From: Alphaproteobacteria bacterium Ga0077535 | Lineage (GTDB): Bacteria; Pseudomonadota; Alphaproteobacteria; Caulobacterales; Aquidulcibacteraceae | Assembly (NCBI GenBank): GCA_001464425.1 | Contig: LNEK01000039.1 | Location: forward strand, 45,145-109,144 | Direction: 5' to 3' | DNA: 64,000 nt | Shown: positions 61,313 to 64,000 of the stretch, one piece after another | Layout: every line of letters begins with the position of its first letter | Numbering within the stretch: the first letter of the stretch is position 1 | Notes under the pieces: generated by a model | Databases searched by the model: none | What the model saw: the letters and a program-made list of their open reading frames with translations, nothing else | What the model was told of the DNA's origin: nothing | Position numbers and translations under genes: made by a program

Positions 61313-62041
61313 TTAAGCTTGCGAGCCGGAGACCGTAGCGGCGGGATCGAGGCGAACGCCCGGACCCATCGTCGTCGAGATCGCGACCTTCTTCACGAAC
61401 GTGCCCTTCGCGCCCGTCGGTTTCGCTTTCGCGACCGCGTCCACGAACGCACGCACGTTCTGCAGGATTTGCTCTTCGGTGAAGCTCGCCTTGCCGACAC
61501 CGGCGTGGACAATGCCCGCCTTCTCGACGCGAAACTCAACCGCGCCGCCCTTGGCGTCAGCGATCGCCTTCTTCAGGTCCATCGTCACGGTGCCAACCTT
61601 CGGGTTCGGCATCATGCCACGCGGGCCGAGCACCTTACCGAGACGGCCGACGAGGGCCATCATGTCCGGCGTGGCGATCAGACGATCGAAGTCGATCTTG
61701 CCGCTATTGATGGTTTCGAACAGGTCCTGCTCACCAACGATGTCGGCGCCGGCGGCCTTGGCTTCTTCAGCCTTGGCGCCTTTGGCGAACACCGCAACGC
61801 GCGCGGTGCGGCCGGTGCCGTTCGGCAACGAGCAGACGCCGCGCACTTGCTGATCCGGATACTTTGGATCGACGCCGAGGTTCATCGAGATCTCAACGGT
61901 CTCGTCGAACTTCGCGCTGGCGCGTGATTTGATCATCTTCACGGCTTCATCGAGCGTGTGAAGTTTACGGGTGTCGATACCGGCGTGGCTCTTGGCCTTA
62001 CGCTTGGTGGTCTTCACCGTTTTGACTGGTGCTTGTGCCAT
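61313..62041 (-). CDS. rplA: 50S ribosomal protein L1
   Basis: L1 (242 aa) forms the ribosome's L1 stalk and represses its own operon. Landmarks are [40 protein letters not shown], the [20 protein letters not shown] loop and [21 protein letters not shown] slightly longer N-terminus ([20 protein letters not shown]) precedes the core. It begins four bases after the rplK stop. Confidence 0.98.
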   Translation of the reverse strand: MAQAPVKTVKTTKRKAKSHAGIDTRKLHTLDEAVKMIKSRASAKFDETVEISMNLGVDPKYPDQQVRGVCSLPNGTGRTARVAVFAKGAKAEEAKAAGADIVGEQDLFETINSGKIDFDRLIATPDMMALVGRLGKVLGPRGMMPNPKVGTVTMDLKKAIADAKGGAVEFRVEKAGIVHAGVGKASFTEEQILQNVRAFVDAVAKAKPTGAKGTFVKKVAISTTMGPGVRLDPAATVSGSQA

Positions 62042-62045
62042 CTGA

Positions 62046-62492
62046 TTAGCCCACCACTTCCACGCCCATAGAACGGGCAGTGCCGGCGATCATTTTCGCG
62101 GCTTGGTCCAAGTCAGGGGCGTTCAGATCTTTCTGCTTCGCCTTGGCGATTTCTTTGCACTGCGCCATCGTGATCTTGCCCACGAAATCGACGCCCGGCT
62201 TCTTCGAGCCGGAGCCCGGCTTCTTCGCCGTCGCCATCTTGGCGGCCTTCTTGATCAGGAACGACGCCGGCGGCGTCTTGATCTCGAAGGTGAAGGACTT
62301 GTCCTGGTAGTACGTGATGACCACCGGGCACGGATCGCCCTTCTGCATATCCTGCGTGCGGGCGTTAAAGCCCTTGCAGAATTCCATGATGTTGAGACCG
62401 CGCTGACCGAGCGCGGGACCGATTGGAGGTGACGGGTTGGCAGCGCCAGCCGGCACCTGGAGCTTAATCTGCCCCAGTACCTTTTTAGCCAT
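62046..62492 (-). CDS. rplK: 50S ribosomal protein L11
   Basis: L11 (148 aa) binds 23S rRNA at the GTPase centre and is needed for RelA activation. Markers are [40 protein letters not shown] and the C-terminal [22 protein letters not shown] precedes the MAKK start, which is favoured over an upstream ATG. In many bacteria nusG-rplK-rplA precede rplJL-rpoBC directly. Here nusG is not seen upstream and 7.6 kb separates the two parts. Confidence 0.98.
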   Translation of the reverse strand: MAKKVLGQIKLQVPAGAANPSPPIGPALGQRGLNIMEFCKGFNARTQDMQKGDPCPVVITYYQDKSFTFEIKTPPASFLIKKAAKMATAKKPGSGSKKPGVDFVGKITMAQCKEIAKAKQKDLNAPDLDQAAKMIAGTARSMGVEVVG

Positions 62493-62864
62493 GTTGGCCT
62501 CTCGTTTAACGCCGACCGATCCTCTCGAACCGGGCAGCCTGAGGGGGTGCGTGGTATGGGATGGCTCCCCTCCCACGCGGGAAGCGCGGGGCTATAGCGG
62601 AACGACCCGGAATTGTCGAGCCGGGCCTTAAGCGCACCCAAACTCCCCGCTTCCCGGACGCAACCCCGCGACTTGTCCGCCGAAGCTCACAGAGCGAAGG
62701 CGGAAGGCCGGGGTGCGAGCCGGGACCCAGCGGCCCAGCGCACGCGCTCGAAGCCCCCCTTAGGTCCCGGCTCTAGCCCCGCTTCCGCGGGGCATTCGGC
62801 CGGGAACGCGTATTGCCAAATGCGCCCTCGCCAATAAGCAAGCAATCGGGGGTCCAAGCACGCA
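62493..62864. other. Region between rplK and a membrane protein gene, no gene seen
   Basis: This 372-base gap holds the divergent promoters of rplK (minus) and the following membrane gene (plus). Frames in it are short or GC-rich shadows. There is no tRNA, nusG or secE. No strong repeat was noted. Confidence 0.6.
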
Positions 62865-63413
62865 ATGAGCGGCTTCGAGTTTTTCTTTTCTCTCTTCGGG
62901 CTGCTGCTCGGCCTCGCGCTGGCCCAAGGCCTCGGCGGGCTCGCGCGCGCACTCAAGGTCCGCCACCGCGTGCGCATCGGCTGGCCGACTGCGCTGCTCG
63001 GCCTTTTCGTCTCGTGCGACGTCGTCACCTTCTGGATGTACGGCTGGGCGATGCGCGAGGTCGTGCCGATCAGTTGGCCGGCGCTGTTCGCGGGATTTGT
63101 CGTCACCGCGCTCTATTACATCGCCGCGTCGCTCGTCTTTCCCGACGATCCCGAAGATTGGAGCGACCTCACCGCGCACTTCGACAAGCACCGCCGCACC
63201 GTCCTCGGCGCGATCCTGGTCTGCAATATCGCGCTAATCGCCGGCGTCGCATTTCTGGCCGAGCCGCCCGCGTTCACGCTGAAAAACCTCGTCGTCTCCT
63301 GGTCCTTCTTCCCGATCGCGGCGATCGGCATCGCAGCGAAGGACAGGCGCGTTGTCATCGCGTGCTTGGTTTGGCTGATCCTGCTCTATCCGCTTTCAGT
63401 GCTTTGGCCTTGA
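62865..63413 (+). CDS. Membrane protein (182 aa, hypothetical)
   Basis: The protein has about five hydrophobic helices: FFFSLFGLLLGLALAQGLGG, ALLGLFVSCDVVTFWMYG, LFAGFVVTALYYIAASLVF, AILVCNIALIAGVAFL and a C-terminal pair ending LVWLILLYPLSVLW. A charged loop (DDPEDWSDLTAHFDKHRRTV) lies in the middle. No family is recognised. It is divergent from rplK. Confidence 0.7.
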   Translation: MSGFEFFFSLFGLLLGLALAQGLGGLARALKVRHRVRIGWPTALLGLFVSCDVVTFWMYGWAMREVVPISWPALFAGFVVTALYYIAASLVFPDDPEDWSDLTAHFDKHRRTVLGAILVCNIALIAGVAFLAEPPAFTLKNLVVSWSFFPIAAIGIAAKDRRVVIACLVWLILLYPLSVLWP

Positions 63414-63724
63414 GCGCAATGGCCGGACACGTTGGCTTCAAAACGTTAAGTCTGCATCTGGCCTTGTGTGGACGGCTCTCCGTTGGCAAGGGAATTCTTT
63501 GAAGTTCTGCGAGACTTGGTCGGTGCGGCCGTGTGTTCGACCTGTTGATGCGGCACACATACGCCGCTGGCCATAATGCCTTCCGCGAAGGCGGGTCCCG
63601 ATCGAAAGCACGCGCTCAGGGCGCTGGGCCAGAGTTGGGTTTTCCCGTCTTCCGGTTCGACCGGTTATCGCATTACTTCATCTTCGCCCTTACCAATTTC
63701 GTGAGCGCAGCTCTGCGCTTGTTT
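63414..63724. other. Flank of the IS110-type element
   Basis: No gene is supported here. A short stretch at about 63553-63575 (GCCGCTGGCCATAATG) resembles the 3' end of the transposase frame at about 63751-63766 (GCCGCTGGTCATAATC) in the same orientation, suggesting a degraded fragment of a related element. The remainder is presumed element end or spacer. Confidence 0.4.
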
Positions 63725-64000
63725 CTATGCTGCTACCGGCTCGCGATAACACTCGCCGCTGGTCATAATCGCCCACGCCATTCGGGCATTCTTATTGGCC
63801 AGCGCCACGGCGGCGACCTTCGGCGTTCGGCGCGCCAATAACTGCACCAGCCACGGCCGGCGTGCGCCGTGGCGCTGTGCATATCGGATCACAGCGACGG
63901 CGCCCACCACAAGCAATTGCCGGAGATAACGATCAACTTGCTTGGTGATGCCGCCCAATCGTTCCTTGCCGCCGCTCGAATTTTGACGCGGCACCAGACC
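63725..64000 (-). mobile_element. IS110-family transposase, C-terminal part (continues beyond window)
   Basis: The frame is open to the window edge and reads GLVPRQNSSGGKERLGGITK at the edge, then LRQLLVVGAVAVIRYA, LARRTPKVAAVALANKNARM and AWAIMTSGECYREPVAA at the stop. This is the C-terminal transposase domain (IS116/IS110/IS902) of IS110 elements, including the Ser in RQNSSGG. The N-terminal DEDD domain and the upstream end lie outside. IS110 elements use a bridge RNA and lack ordinary terminal inverted repeats, and none was seen here. Confidence 0.9.

Overview
The window is a contiguous piece of a GC-rich alphaproteobacterial chromosome. The housekeeping genes (dnaG, rpoD, carB, greA, trxB, map, rplK, rplA, rplJ, rplL, rpoB, rpoC), the carB-greA pairing, an ELM1-type protein, many TonB/lipoprotein envelope genes and many unassigned membrane proteins suggest a Caulobacterales/Hyphomonadaceae-like relative. 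That placement is inference from gene content; no tree could be run. Almost every base is in a gene, and many convergent neighbours overlap or abut at their stop codons.

Layout. 1-3.3 kb: end of dnaG and complete rpoD. 3.3-5.1 kb: small unassigned genes among dispersed palindromic repeats. 5.1-10.1 kb: a lipoprotein, a 2OG-Fe(II) oxygenase, a TetR regulator facing a small exported protein across an inverted repeat, DUF1203, a VOC protein and a beta-carbonic anhydrase. 10.2-16.8 kb: a TIR-like/TonB fusion protein, a TadG-like von Willebrand protein carrying two inserted FCCH-like repeats, and an SPFH - ribbon-helix-helix - CPBP protease operon. 17-21.8 kb: carB, greA and an ELM1-family gene. 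21.8-24.1 kb: an arsenic operon read leftward, arsR - arsI - (arsC::acr3 fusion), with a perfect operator. 24.2-34.4 kb: a response regulator, trxB, DUF2141 plus carotenoid oxygenase, a beta-lactamase-fold hydrolase, GntR, MscS, LysR, a zinc peptidase and a PA0069-type radical SAM protein. 34.4-44.1 kb: very small proteins, folB with a FolM-like reductase, a DMT transporter, a saccharopine dehydrogenase-like oxidoreductase, an aminotransferase, a zf-TFIIB protein, a TonB-dependent receptor and DUF4336. 44.2-53.7 kb: rplJ-rplL-rpoB-rpoC read leftward. 54.1-61.2 kb: a block of membrane, regulator and metabolic genes (acyltransferase 3, tandem membrane paralogues plus XRE regulator, map, alcohol dehydrogenase, CsbD) separating that operon from rplK-rplA (61.3-62.5 kb). 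The window ends in an IS110-type transposase.

The most consequential observation is that rpoB is not one open frame. About 34 bases are missing just after the GYNFEDSIL motif, shifting the frame, although everything on both sides is well conserved. Since rpoB is normally single-copy and essential, a sequence or assembly defect is the likeliest reason. Biologically interesting candidates are the TIR-TonB fusion, the FCCH-bearing TadG protein, the SPFH/RHH/CPBP operon with its GTGATATCAC palindrome, and the compact arsenic operon. No CRISPR array, tRNA or rRNA gene was recognised by reading.
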